A DNA stretch of 27,600 nt. Source: a virus. The stretch is taken from positions 1 to 27,600 of the IMG/VR virus record IMGVR_UViG_3300047476_000730; one strand, 5' to 3'. A program made the translations under genes and the position numbers. Positions 12,095 to 19,604 of this stretch are shown here, in pieces; the first letter of the stretch is position 1, and each line of letters begins with the position of its first letter. A model generated the notes under the pieces. That model had not been told where the DNA came from. It was given only the letters and a program-made list of their open reading frames with translations, and did not search any database.

Positions 12095-12433
12095 TTAGTT
12101 GTTTGATTTTATTGCATTATTTTCAATAAGTATTTTAAAAGCATTAAGTGTCATTGTGTTACCACTAACCCCACCGCAATTTTTTTCAAGCCCTGAAACG
12201 TGGTCACTTATACGAATGGTTATGCTTGTTTTCCCATCAAAACAAAACATATCAGCCCAACATTTGCATTCATTAATAACGTCAACAGTTAGTTTTACAT
12301 AATGTGAAAGACCATTTGTTAAACAAGTCGTAACGCTAACATTAGAATAGCCCATATCGTTCATCATTTTAATGATTGGTGTTGTATGGTCAAAGTTTTC
12401 GTTGTATTCTGTTTTTTTAAATATTGCTTTCAT
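12095..12433 (-). CDS. Hypothetical protein, 112 aa
   Basis: First gene of the - strand recombination operon, starting about 20 bases after the -7 box at 12454-12461. The 112 residues mix strand and helix (MKAIFKKTEYNENFDHTTP, NVSVTTCLTNGLSHYVKLTV) with four Cys, two of them in CKCWADMFC. No family recognised. The + strand frame at 12099-12302 is a shadow of this gene. Confidence 0.65.
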   Translation of the reverse strand: MKAIFKKTEYNENFDHTTPIIKMMNDMGYSNVSVTTCLTNGLSHYVKLTVDVINECKCWADMFCFDGKTSITIRISDHVSGLEKNCGGVSGNTMTLNAFKILIENNAIKSNN

Positions 12434-12453
12434 AGTTGTTTGTTTTTGTTACA

Positions 12454-12461
12454 CAAATGTA
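12454..12461 (-). promoter_or_regulatory. Promoter -7 box for the recombination operon
   Basis: Read on the - strand, 12461 to 12454 is TACATTTG, matching TAnnTTTG. A TTTG appears on that strand at 12493-12490, farther upstream than the usual spacing. The first start codon is at 12433. Confidence 0.5.
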
Positions 12462-12492
12462 GCACTTTTGTTACATATTGATACTATGTCAA

Positions 12493-12541
12493 ATGTTAAA
12501 TTATGTTAAATCTTTACATATTATTCAAGTAAAATGTTAAA
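12493..12541. promoter_or_regulatory. Operator boxes in second divergent control region
   Basis: ATGTTAAA occurs at 12493-12500 and 12503-12510, exactly 10 bases apart, and again at 12534-12541, where it overlaps the + strand -7 box. The same 8-mer at the same spacing makes up the array at 4564-4633. Outside these, the 118-base gap 12434-12551 shows only A+T-rich promoter sequence. Confidence 0.6.
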
Positions 12542-12545
12542 TTTG
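12538..12545 (+). promoter_or_regulatory. Promoter -7 box for the glycan operon
   Basis: TAAATTTG matches TAnnTTTG. It ends 6 bases before the TTG start of the first glycan gene, so an mRNA from it would have little or no leader. The third ATGTTAAA box overlaps it, which would let a repressor block RNA polymerase. Confidence 0.45.
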
Positions 12546-12551
12546 TAGTCA

Positions 12552-13250
12552 TTGAATTTAGTCAATGATAAAATAATTCTTTGCAAGGTCACTTCAAGAG
12601 GTCGGCCTGATGAACTTATCAAATGTATTAAAAGTTATCTTGACTTAGCACACAATCCAACAGCTTTAAAGTGGTTATTTTCGTTTGACGTGGACGATGA
12701 AAAATACGCTTCACTTTTTTTTACTGACTCAATAGCACACTTAATACCCGGTTGCACGATTTGTTTTGGTAAGTCAAACTCAAAAATTGACGCTATCAAT
12801 CGAGATATTCAACACTTTACTAAAATGAATGATTGGCATATCTTAGTTAACATCAGTGACGACCAACTCGCTGAAGTTCAAGATTGGGACAAAGACGTGA
12901 GAGAAACCATGCCGAATCATTTAGATGCTTCTTTGTGGTATTATGACGGAAGACAACAGAAGTTGAACACAATGGAGATAGTAGGCCGAAAGTATTATGA
13001 ACGTTTTGGATATATTTACTATCCTGAATACAAATCATTTTTCTGTGACAATGAGGCTCACGAAGTTGCTGAAAGAGATTGGAAGCTAATTAAAACAGGC
13101 AGATGTATAGTTAAGCACTATCACATCGGATGGACAAAAGACACCCACATGAAGCACGATGAAACTTACAAGCGTGCAGAAACTAACTGGGGACATGACG
13201 AAGCACTTTATAAACAACGTAAAGCAAACGGATATCCATGCAAGGCGTAA
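12552..13250 (+). CDS. Glycosyltransferase-like protein, 232 aa
   Basis: A GT-A-like protein: ILCKVTSRGRPDELIKCIKS at the N-terminus resembles GT2-type starts, and FSFDVDDEKY gives a DxD-like metal site near residue 45; NISDDQL offers another acidic pair. It probably transfers a sugar, target unknown. The frame has no ATG before residue about 90 and an in-frame TAG at 12546-12548, so the TTG at 12552 is the likely start, possibly leaderless. First gene of a five-gene glycan cluster; its end overlaps the next gene by 13 bases. Confidence 0.7.
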   Translation: MNLVNDKIILCKVTSRGRPDELIKCIKSYLDLAHNPTALKWLFSFDVDDEKYASLFFTDSIAHLIPGCTICFGKSNSKIDAINRDIQHFTKMNDWHILVNISDDQLAEVQDWDKDVRETMPNHLDASLWYYDGRQQKLNTMEIVGRKYYERFGYIYYPEYKSFFCDNEAHEVAERDWKLIKTGRCIVKHYHIGWTKDTHMKHDETYKRAETNWGHDEALYKQRKANGYPCKA

Positions 13251-13819
13251 AACTATCGATTTTAATTTGTACGATTCCAGAACGTCAACCGATGTTCAAG
13301 GAGTTGTTGGCTGAATTAACCGAACAATGCAAGTGTTGTAACTCAATGGTCCAGATAGTATGGGATGACCGACCAAAGGGAAGCGTAACAATAGGTCAAA
13401 AGAGAAATGACTTGTTGGCTCAATCTTTAGGCGATTACATAGTTTACATCGACGACGACGATACGGTGCATCCTAATTACGTTTCTGAGATACTAAAAGC
13501 AATAGAGAAACAACCTGACTGCATTGGATTTAAGATTAAGTGCAACATGGAAGGCGTGATTTATAACGCTGCCAGTTCAATGAAATACGATTGGGAAGAG
13601 AATGTGGATGGTTTTAAATATGTTCGCTATATTTATCATAAAACGCCAGTTAAACGAGAAATAGCACTTCAGACAGGATTTCCAGATAAGTCATTCGGGG
13701 AAGACTATCAATACTCAATGCGCTTAAAGACTTTATTAACTAAAGAAATATTTATAGACGAATTTCTTTATAATTATAATTACAAATACGAGAACCCGAA
13801 GACTAAGTATGGTAGTTAA
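13238..13819 (+). CDS. Family 2 glycosyltransferase
   Basis: A 193-residue GT-A enzyme: KLSILICTIPERQPMFKELL is the standard GT2 N-terminus, QKRNDLLAQSLGDYIVYIDD leads into DDDD, the metal- and nucleotide-sugar-binding DxD site, and FPDKSFGEDYQYS provides the catalytic ED region. It is short but complete for small GT2 proteins. No membrane segment. Overlaps both neighbours in the cluster (13 and 11 bases), so it is translated with them. Confidence 0.85.
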   Translation: MQGVKLSILICTIPERQPMFKELLAELTEQCKCCNSMVQIVWDDRPKGSVTIGQKRNDLLAQSLGDYIVYIDDDDTVHPNYVSEILKAIEKQPDCIGFKIKCNMEGVIYNAASSMKYDWEENVDGFKYVRYIYHKTPVKREIALQTGFPDKSFGEDYQYSMRLKTLLTKEIFIDEFLYNYNYKYENPKTKYGS

Positions 13820-14564
13820 GCACTCTGCAGGATATTTCAGTAACATGACGATTCGGCTTTACGAGTTGTTAGACTTCATGCGAACACATGGGAGATATCC
13901 AGATTATATTGATTCAAGCGAACAGTTCGGATTTTATAAGAATGACCAAAGTCAAGATATATCTAAGTTATACATAAAGCCAGCACATGGAAACATTGAG
14001 TTTAACATCCCGAAGTTAGATATTGACTTTATGGCGTTTCAGTTTAATGACTACCGTAATCTCGACTTCGCTGGACTTAATCCGATAATAAAAAAATACT
14101 TTAGTTTGGGTTACTTAGTTGAATGGAAACTGAATGAACTTAAACATAAGTACAAATTAGATAAATACATTTCGGTGTTCTACAGGGGTAACGATAAACA
14201 ACTTGAGGTCGATAATCCATCATACGAGTTATTCATTCAAAAGGCTAAAGAAGTTCAAGGCGATTTGCCGATATTGATTCTGCCGGATGAATGCAAGTTT
14301 TACAAAGCATTTACAAAAGAGTTAAAGAATGTCATTTTAATGGATGAAACCCCGTGTGCTGACTTACCGAATAGTAATTTAATATTCGAGTTACCATTGA
14401 GCCAAAGAGTTGAATATGGTGCAATTTACAACGCTGCTGTTTACTTATTATCACAGGGCGAACACTTAATCACTCATTCAGGTAACGGTGGCGTGTGGGC
14501 TACTTTATACCGAGGTCATTCAAATAAGGTACATCAAATTTATAAAGACAAAATATATGTATAG
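13809..14564 (+). CDS. Putative GT-B type glycosyltransferase (fucosyltransferase-like)
   Basis: A 251-residue protein with a Rossmann-like pattern in its second half: KYISVFYRGNDKQLE, DLPILILPDECKFYKAF, and a C-terminal HLITHSGNGGVWATLYRG. The FYRGND and THSGNGGVWATLYRG stretches recall alpha-1,6-fucosyltransferase/NodZ-type enzymes, but this is a weak recollection. The N-terminal half (SAGYFSNMTIRLYELLDFMR) is similar in style to polysaccharide enzymes. Context within a glycan cluster supports sugar transfer. Confidence 0.5.
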   Translation: MVVKHSAGYFSNMTIRLYELLDFMRTHGRYPDYIDSSEQFGFYKNDQSQDISKLYIKPAHGNIEFNIPKLDIDFMAFQFNDYRNLDFAGLNPIIKKYFSLGYLVEWKLNELKHKYKLDKYISVFYRGNDKQLEVDNPSYELFIQKAKEVQGDLPILILPDECKFYKAFTKELKNVILMDETPCADLPNSNLIFELPLSQRVEYGAIYNAAVYLLSQGEHLITHSGNGGVWATLYRGHSNKVHQIYKDKIYV

Positions 14565-15162
14565 TCAACACGGAGAGTGCAAAATAATAAATGAATACTT
14601 TAATGACAAAGGTGTTCTCATTTCTTTAGGAGAAAATGACGGTCGTACACTAAGCAATGTTTTAGGGTTAATCGAAAGAGGTTGGAAGGCTTACTTAGTT
14701 GAGCCATCAGACGTTCCGTTCGCTAAACTTAAAGAACTTCATAAAGATAACGAATCAGTAAAGTGCTTTAATTACGCCGTAGGTACATACGACGGTGATA
14801 CATTCTTTTATGACTCAGGTACTCATTTGAATAAAGGTGATACGGGTTTATTAAGTTCAATTAGTGAACAGGAAATAAAGAGATGGGGTAAATCATGTAC
14901 ATTTGAAAAAAAGACCGTTAAAGTCAAAACATGGGATTCTTTTAAAAAGGATGCAGGATTCAGAAAGGCCGACATGATAAGTATTGATTGCGAAGGCTTA
15001 GACTTTGATATTCTTACACAGATTGATTTTAATGCTTTAAAAACGAAATTAGTGTGTGTAGAAAGCAATTCAGTCGAGAATGAAAAGTACATTAAGCACA
15101 TGGCTACTTTTGGCTTTAAATTACATTATAGTAACCCATGCAACTTGATTTTCACAAAGTAG
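14557..15162 (+). CDS. FkbM family SAM-dependent methyltransferase
   Basis: A 201-residue protein with FkbM features: GVLISLGENDGRTLSNVLGL (SAM-binding loop), GWKAYLVEPSDVPFAKLKEL with the acidic end of strand 2, and ADMISIDCEGLDFDILTQID, the hallmark IDxEGxDxxIL motif. FkbM enzymes methylate hydroxyl groups on sugars and polyketides, so it probably methylates a glycan made by its neighbours. I chose the ATG at 14557, which overlaps the previous stop; an earlier frame start at 14488 lies inside that gene. Confidence 0.85.
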   Translation: MYSQHGECKIINEYFNDKGVLISLGENDGRTLSNVLGLIERGWKAYLVEPSDVPFAKLKELHKDNESVKCFNYAVGTYDGDTFFYDSGTHLNKGDTGLLSSISEQEIKRWGKSCTFEKKTVKVKTWDSFKKDAGFRKADMISIDCEGLDFDILTQIDFNALKTKLVCVESNSVENEKYIKHMATFGFKLHYSNPCNLIFTK

Positions 15163-15725
15163 TAATTAACTTACCCGAAAGGGCTGAAAGGTTAGAACGC
15201 TTCAAAATGAACTTTAATCGGTTGCATCCAGATGATACTTTCAGAGTTGTAAACGGAGTGAGAATGAAACCCGTACACGTCGGGATTGCTGAAGCACACT
15301 TAAACTGTATAAGATTAGCCAAGCAAGAAGGATGGGATAAGGTATTAATAATGGAGGATGACTTGTTAGTTCCGAACATAAAAGCAAACGAGTACATGAC
15401 ATCGGCTTTGAATAAACTGCCTGAGGATTGGGACGTTGCACTCGCTGGAGTATATTGGAAACGAAGCGAAATAAAAATAAACAACTATTGGAAAAAGCTA
15501 TCAGAGTTTTGTTCACTACATTGGTACTTAGTAAACTCAAAGGCTTACGATAAATTACTAACGTACGACGGTAGTAATCATTACGACAGATGGATAGGCA
15601 CTCAGGGATTGAATGTTTATTGTACTAATAAGTACTTTGCTATTCAATATGACGGCTGGAGTGATAACGTGAATCAAGAAACAAAATACAACGATACATA
15701 TATTAAAAAGCAGGATTTGTTATGA
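15138..15725 (+). CDS. Family 25 (LPS biosynthesis-type) glycosyltransferase
   Basis: A 195-residue GT25 protein: HKVVINLPERAERLERFKMN at the N-terminus, GIAEAHLNCIRLAKQEGWDK, then VLIMEDDLL with the conserved EDD metal site, and a C-terminal WYLVNSKAYDKLL as in LPS galactosyltransferases. It likely adds a hexose to a glycan or protein. Overlaps the methyltransferase gene by 25 bases and the next gene by 4. Confidence 0.85.
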   Translation: MQLDFHKVVINLPERAERLERFKMNFNRLHPDDTFRVVNGVRMKPVHVGIAEAHLNCIRLAKQEGWDKVLIMEDDLLVPNIKANEYMTSALNKLPEDWDVALAGVYWKRSEIKINNYWKKLSEFCSLHWYLVNSKAYDKLLTYDGSNHYDRWIGTQGLNVYCTNKYFAIQYDGWSDNVNQETKYNDTYIKKQDLL

Positions 15726-16300
15726 TAAAAGTAAATAGTTCAGAAATAAACTCATGGACTGAGTTTTATAAATGGCTTGAAGTGCATGGATATGATATAG
15801 TGAAATATTGTAATATATTCAGAGGTGAAATGTTTATAACATCATTTGACCCACAGGAAGATGGTGATAGTGGAGAGGCTGAAGAAACAATAAAAAAGAT
15901 AAAAGAAAAAGACCATTGGAATTTTCAAAATGGTGAAAAAGATGTTTATTTAGAAGAACCAAAACCATTAATGTTAACCACTCCAAAGGAGATTGAGTTC
16001 AAACAAAAGGCAGACGAAACGGCTGAACTTATACTCAGAAGGATAAAAAACCAAAAGGAACAGATTATCTTCAATAGATTAAAAGACTTAAAGTTGATGC
16101 ACTTAGTCAAGGACATGGCAAAGAAACGCTTTAAGAAAATGATAATTGAACAGCACGCAGACCGGGAAGAAGTATGGGTGGATAATGGAACATACAGAGG
16201 AAAGCACGTGGTGACTTTCTTTAATGCAAGTGAAGCGGAAGCAAAAGACGAACAATTCAGAATGTTATTAAAGTATACATTTGAACCAGTTAGTAAATAA
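15722..16300 (+). CDS. Hypothetical protein, 192 aa
   Basis: A 192-residue protein with an N-terminal domain of aromatic and acidic residues (WTEFYKWLEVHGYDIVKYCN), a charged Lys/Glu helix (EETIKKIKEKDHWNF), and a basic helical C-terminal half (LILRRIKNQKEQIIFNRLKD; MAKKRFKKMIIEQHADREE). No family recognised. It links the glycan cluster to the sigma-like gene by 4- and 20-base overlaps. Confidence 0.65.
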   Translation: MIKVNSSEINSWTEFYKWLEVHGYDIVKYCNIFRGEMFITSFDPQEDGDSGEAEETIKKIKEKDHWNFQNGEKDVYLEEPKPLMLTTPKEIEFKQKADETAELILRRIKNQKEQIIFNRLKDLKLMHLVKDMAKKRFKKMIIEQHADREEVWVDNGTYRGKHVVTFFNASEAEAKDEQFRMLLKYTFEPVSK

Positions 16301-16850
16301 GCACTATAAGTATCTACTCACGGTAGCTAAAAGAATAACCCGTAAGAAGGACGTTCAGTTGGCTGAAGATTTAATCCATGAGACTTACTTACATATTTAC
16401 GAGAATGAAAAGATTTGCCCGACGGATGACATTGGTTTTATAATGTTTTATTCAAGGTACATGAAACTTCAATTCTTAGGTGATAGGTCTACGTTTAACA
16501 AAGCCATGAGTTTAGGTGTAGATATAGACCATTCAGATATTCACATTGAAGACAACGAGGCTTTAAATGATTTAGAACTATACGTTGAAGGTACAAACGA
16601 AGCCACCAAGGAAATGTTGAAAGAGTTAACTCACTTGACTGAATCAAAAGTTAAAAAGTTAATAAAAGTATATGACTTCAAAGATACACTTCCACCGCAT
16701 TTAAAAACTATCTTTGAATTTTATTACGAGAATGGAATGAGTAGTCGCCAGATAGCAGAGTTGATGGAAAACGAGACAGGTTACAAAATGGACTTCAGGA
16801 GATATAACGACATGATAAACGAAATAAAGAAAAGAATATGCAATATTTAG
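16281..16850 (+). CDS. Sigma-70 family-like (ECF-type) factor
   Basis: A 189-residue protein with region 2-like sequence at residues about 9-40 (YKYLLTVAKRITRKKDVQLA, then EDLIHETYLHIYE, the D-LIHETY of sigma region 2) and region 4-like HTH near the C-terminus (LPPHLKTIFEFYYENGMSSR, QIAELMENETG). It could redirect host RNA polymerase to late genes or, alternatively, be a related DNA-binding packaging protein. The only usable start is TTG at 16281; an in-frame stop lies at 16269-16271 and the first Met is past residue 50. Confidence 0.7.
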   Translation: MNQLVNKHYKYLLTVAKRITRKKDVQLAEDLIHETYLHIYENEKICPTDDIGFIMFYSRYMKLQFLGDRSTFNKAMSLGVDIDHSDIHIEDNEALNDLELYVEGTNEATKEMLKELTHLTESKVKKLIKVYDFKDTLPPHLKTIFEFYYENGMSSRQIAELMENETGYKMDFRRYNDMINEIKKRICNI

Positions 16851-17107
16851 GAATAATAGCTATCACGCTTTTAATAGTCGAGTTCGCTGAACCGATTGAA
16901 TGGATAAAGAAATTCTTTGGAGTAAGCAATGACTCAGAACCAAAGATGTTAATTAAACAAGTGCTTCAGAAATTAGTTAACTGTGCTTTATGTGTAGGCT
17001 TTTGGGTTGCTTTGATTTGCACGTTTAATCTTTACGAAGCTGCAGTTTTATCATTTGCAAGTGAAATTACTTATCGTATTGTAAAACAAATATTTAACCG
17101 AATATGA
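16838..17107 (+). CDS. Membrane protein with CxxCxGFW motif, 89 aa
   Basis: An 89-residue protein with hydrophobic segments at about 3-17 (YLGIIAITLLIVEFA) and 47-77 (LVNCALCVGFWVALICTFNL and on). The NCALCVGFW motif with paired Cys before GFW is seen in small membrane proteins of phages and in the DUF1360 group. Function unknown; a second holin-like role is possible but it is far from the lysis cassette. Confidence 0.6.
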   Translation: MQYLGIIAITLLIVEFAEPIEWIKKFFGVSNDSEPKMLIKQVLQKLVNCALCVGFWVALICTFNLYEAAVLSFASEITYRIVKQIFNRI

Positions 17108-17298
17108 GTGACGAAGAACACAAGACACGTTCGCTGGACTTAATAGCCAAGTTAGAAAGGCATGAGTACAACCAAGCAAACATTCAGGAGTTATTTTTAC
17201 TCTACAATGAAAGAATGACACCAAGGGAAGCAGGCAGAAGCTGTGCCGGATGTCGTGCAAGAGTTTTCAGACGTTTAAAAGGATATTATGGCTTATAG
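17104..17298 (+). CDS. Hypothetical basic protein with CxxC, 64 aa
   Basis: A 64-residue protein, helical and charged at first (DEEHKTRSLDLIAKLERHEY), then AGRSCAGCRARVFRRLKGYY, a CxxC followed by a basic stretch that may bind metal or nucleic acid. Similar small proteins occur before terminase genes in Bacteroidetes phages. Overlaps the previous stop by 4 bases (ATGA). Confidence 0.6.
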   Translation: MSDEEHKTRSLDLIAKLERHEYNQANIQELFLLYNERMTPREAGRSCAGCRARVFRRLKGYYGL

Positions 17299-17398
17299 AA
17301 CAAATCCCTATTTTTGTAATATATTAGATATACCGATGAACTTAATCTGGATTGACAATGAAAGGGTCAAGTTCGCTGGAATAATATTTTTAAACTAA
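17288..17398 (+). CDS. Possible small protein, 36 aa
   Basis: ATG at 17288 opens 36 codons to TAA 17396-17398 (MAYRTNPYFCNILDIPMNLI then WIDNERVKFAGIIFLN). It overlaps the previous gene by 11 bases and its stop forms TAATG with the next ATG, in line with coding. However, a TATTTTTG promoter-like box (17309-17316) and TTTGTAATATAT (17313-17324) lie inside it, so this could instead be a promoter region. Confidence 0.4.
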   Translation: MAYRTNPYFCNILDIPMNLIWIDNERVKFAGIIFLN

Positions 17399-17436
17399 TG
17401 AATGACGAATATCAAATGCAACAATTCTGGAAATAA
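17398..17436 (+). CDS. Possible 12-residue micro-ORF
   Basis: ATG at 17398 begins a 12-codon frame (MNDEYQMQQFWK) whose stop at 17434-17436 again forms TAATG with the start of the next gene. Two consecutive TAATG junctions suggest a translational-coupling bridge, but chance cannot be excluded. Confidence 0.25.
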   Translation: MNDEYQMQQFWK

Positions 17437-17900
17437 TGCCAACACCAAGAAATAACGAAACTAAAGAAGACTTCCTTCAGAGATGTATGGGATGGGATGA
17501 TATGCAAAAGTACGAACCAGACCAACGGTATGCTATTTGTCAAACAAAATGGGAAACATCCAAGCAAGGTAAACTTGACAAGATACAAAAGTTAAAATCT
17601 TACACTGACTATCCAGAGTCAGCTTCAAATAATGCAAGACGTGCTTTAGAATGGGCAGAGAAAAACGGATGGGGTGATTGCGGTGAAGCTACCGGTAAAC
17701 AGAGGGCCAATCAGTTGGCTAAACGTGAACCAATCTCAAGAGATACAATAGCACGAATGGCAAGTTTCAAAAGACACCAACAGCATAAAGACGTTCCATA
17801 CTCAGAAGGTTGCGGTGGATTAATGTGGGATGCTTGGGGTGGAACATCAGGAATTGAATGGGCAATAAATAAGTTAAAAGAAATCGATGAAAAAGGTTGA
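17436..17900 (+). CDS. Phage head-associated domain protein, 154 aa
   Basis: A 154-residue protein. The N-terminal part (RNNETKEDFLQRCMGWDDMQ, with KYEPDQRYAICQTKW) and the C-terminal part (YPESASNNARRALEWAEKNG; SREPISRDTIARMASF; EGCGGLMWDAWGG) match a domain seen in many phages, often attached to portal or prohead-protease proteins, with function undefined. Here it stands alone just upstream of the terminase genes. The strong conservation of REPIS and CGGLMWDAWGG makes the domain call reasonably secure; its role in head maturation is inference. Confidence 0.75.
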   Translation: MPTPRNNETKEDFLQRCMGWDDMQKYEPDQRYAICQTKWETSKQGKLDKIQKLKSYTDYPESASNNARRALEWAEKNGWGDCGEATGKQRANQLAKREPISRDTIARMASFKRHQQHKDVPYSEGCGGLMWDAWGGTSGIEWAINKLKEIDEKG

Positions 17901-18000
17901 ATCATATAAGGTCACGTTCGGTGAAAGAAAAAAAGGTAAACACTCAAAGAGAAAGAAACCAAAAGCAAAGAATAAAAAACCATATAAAGGACAAGGATAA
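17887..18000 (+). CDS. Lys/Arg-rich small protein, 37 aa
   Basis: ATG at 17887 overlaps the previous gene by 14 bases and opens 37 codons to TAA at 17998-18000. The product (MKKVESYKVTFGERKKGKHS then KRKKPKAKNKKPYKG) is about half Lys and Arg, unstructured and likely to bind nucleic acid. It ends in TAATG with the small terminase start. A role with packaging is suggested only by position. Confidence 0.55.
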   Translation: MKKVESYKVTFGERKKGKHSKRKKPKAKNKKPYKGQG

Positions 18001-18428
18001 TGGGAAAGCATAAATACATAGAGACACCAGAAAAGATGTGGGAACTCTTCGCTGAATACGCTACACTCACTAAACAATCCCCAAGGTATAGAACACAATT
18101 TGTAGGAAGAGACGGAGTAATGGTAAAAGAACCATTAGAAAGACCACTAACTCTCGAAGGCTTTGAATTATACTTAGCTGAAAAGAATATTATAGAAGAT
18201 GTAAGCCATTATTTTTGCAATTTGGATAATAGATATGAGAATTATGTAGCTATCTGTACGCGTATTAGAAAAGCTATAAGAAAAGACCAAATCGAAGGTG
18301 GCATGGTTGGGCAGTACAACCCAAGTATCACACAAAGGTTGAATGGATTAGTAGAAAAGAATCAAACACAAATAAACATAGACCAACCATTGTTCCCAGA
18401 TGTTTCAAAGAACGACGGCAATAAATAA
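18000..18428 (+). CDS. terS: Terminase small subunit (gp3-like DNA-packaging protein)
   Basis: A 142-residue protein whose start KYIETPEKMWELFAEYATLT and the later ERPLTLEGFELYLAEKNII match the gp3-like DNA-packaging proteins of Bacteroidetes phages. The middle (FCNLDNRYENYVAICTRIRK) is the expected oligomerisation helix region and the C-terminus is acidic/polar. It recognises the packaging site and hands DNA to the large subunit, whose gene overlaps it by 29 bases. Confidence 0.85.
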   Translation: MGKHKYIETPEKMWELFAEYATLTKQSPRYRTQFVGRDGVMVKEPLERPLTLEGFELYLAEKNIIEDVSHYFCNLDNRYENYVAICTRIRKAIRKDQIEGGMVGQYNPSITQRLNGLVEKNQTQINIDQPLFPDVSKNDGNK

Positions 18429-19575
18429 AATACTTTCTTTAGAGAAATTCATAAAAGGAATACAAGGCGGAACTTCAGCCGGTAAGACCTACGGCATTTT
18501 ACCTATCTTAATCAATACGGCAATAGTTGAATCTGGAGTTGACATCTCTGTAGTAGCTGAATCAATACCTCATTTGAAAAGAGGTGCAATGAAAGACTTT
18601 CAGAAAATCATGCAGGTAACTGGAAGATGGCGTGGTGATTGCTGGAATGCTTCAGACTTTAAATACACATTTCCAAATGGTTCAAACATAGAATTTTTCA
18701 GTTCAGATTCAGATGCTAAGTTAAGAGGTGCAAGGCGTGACTATCTTTACATGAACGAGGCAAACAACCAGACGTTTAACGCTTATACTGAATTAGTAGC
18801 ACGTAGTAAAAAGGGAGTTTATTTAGACTGGAATCCAACTGCTGAGTTTTGGTTTCATGAACACTTAATGAATGACCACGATGTTGACTATCTTGTTTTA
18901 ACTTACATGGATAACGAAGCGTGTCCTGAATCAGCAAAGAACTTTATTTTAAAAGCAAAAGAAAAAGCTAAAACATCTCAATACTGGGATAACTGGTACA
19001 AAGTGTATGGCTTAGGTCAGGTTGGCTCACTTCAGGGTATAATCTTTGAGTTTAACCAAGTAGAAAATATACCAAGCAATTCAGAGTTTATTTGTTATGC
19101 TTTAGACTGGGGATTCACTAATGACCCAACAGCCTTTATAGAGGTTTATAGATATAATGGTGAGGTTTATGCTAATGAGTTGATATATTCAACAGGATTG
19201 ACAAATAGTGACATTTTGAAGCGTTTAAATGAGTTAGGAATAGATAAACGTAGATACATAGTTGCTGATTCAGCAGAGCCAAAATCTATTGAGGATATTT
19301 ACCGAGGAGGATATAACATTCACCCAGCACAAAAGGGTAAAGATTCAGTTAATAGTTCTATTGATATTTTAAAAGGTTATAAGTTAAACGTGACTAAAAC
19401 GAGTACCAATTTAATTAAAGAGTTAAGAGGTTATGTTTGGGATAAGGATAAAGAAGGCAGAGATACTAATACACCGATTGATTTTAATAATCATGCTATT
19501 GATGCTTTGAGGTATGCTTCGCTGAATAAGTTAAAACGAGGTGCTGAGTTTAACTACGGCTTCAGGGCCATGTGA
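18400..19575 (+). CDS. terL: Terminase large subunit
   Basis: A 391-residue packaging ATPase and nuclease. ATPase: Walker A GGTSAGKT (23-30) and Walker B DYLYMNE (114-120, catalytic Glu120), with the adenine/coupling segment LDWNPTAEFWF near 142-152. Nuclease: ALDWGF with Asp236, VADSAEP with Asp290, and HAIDAL with Asp368, the RNase-H-like acidic triad. It translocates DNA into the prohead and cuts it. The length is at the short end for large terminases but all motifs are present. Confidence 0.93.
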   Translation: MFQRTTAINKILSLEKFIKGIQGGTSAGKTYGILPILINTAIVESGVDISVVAESIPHLKRGAMKDFQKIMQVTGRWRGDCWNASDFKYTFPNGSNIEFFSSDSDAKLRGARRDYLYMNEANNQTFNAYTELVARSKKGVYLDWNPTAEFWFHEHLMNDHDVDYLVLTYMDNEACPESAKNFILKAKEKAKTSQYWDNWYKVYGLGQVGSLQGIIFEFNQVENIPSNSEFICYALDWGFTNDPTAFIEVYRYNGEVYANELIYSTGLTNSDILKRLNELGIDKRRYIVADSAEPKSIEDIYRGGYNIHPAQKGKDSVNSSIDILKGYKLNVTKTSTNLIKELRGYVWDKDKEGRDTNTPIDFNNHAIDALRYASLNKLKRGAEFNYGFRAM

Positions 19576-19604
19576 ACAAAATAAAAAATTTGTAATATAT
19601 AAGT

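Noticed and set aside
12099-12302. + strand frame of 67 codons
   Set aside because: Antisense shadow of the 112-residue - strand gene that follows a plausible promoter.
15152-15540. - strand frames of 99 and 110 codons
   Set aside because: Shadows of the GT25 gene, whose motifs are clear.
17313-17324. TATTTTTG at 17309-17316 as a firm Bacteroidetes promoter
   Set aside because: It fits TAnnTTTG but has no -33 box and lies in a possible small gene, so I list it only as a speculative motif.
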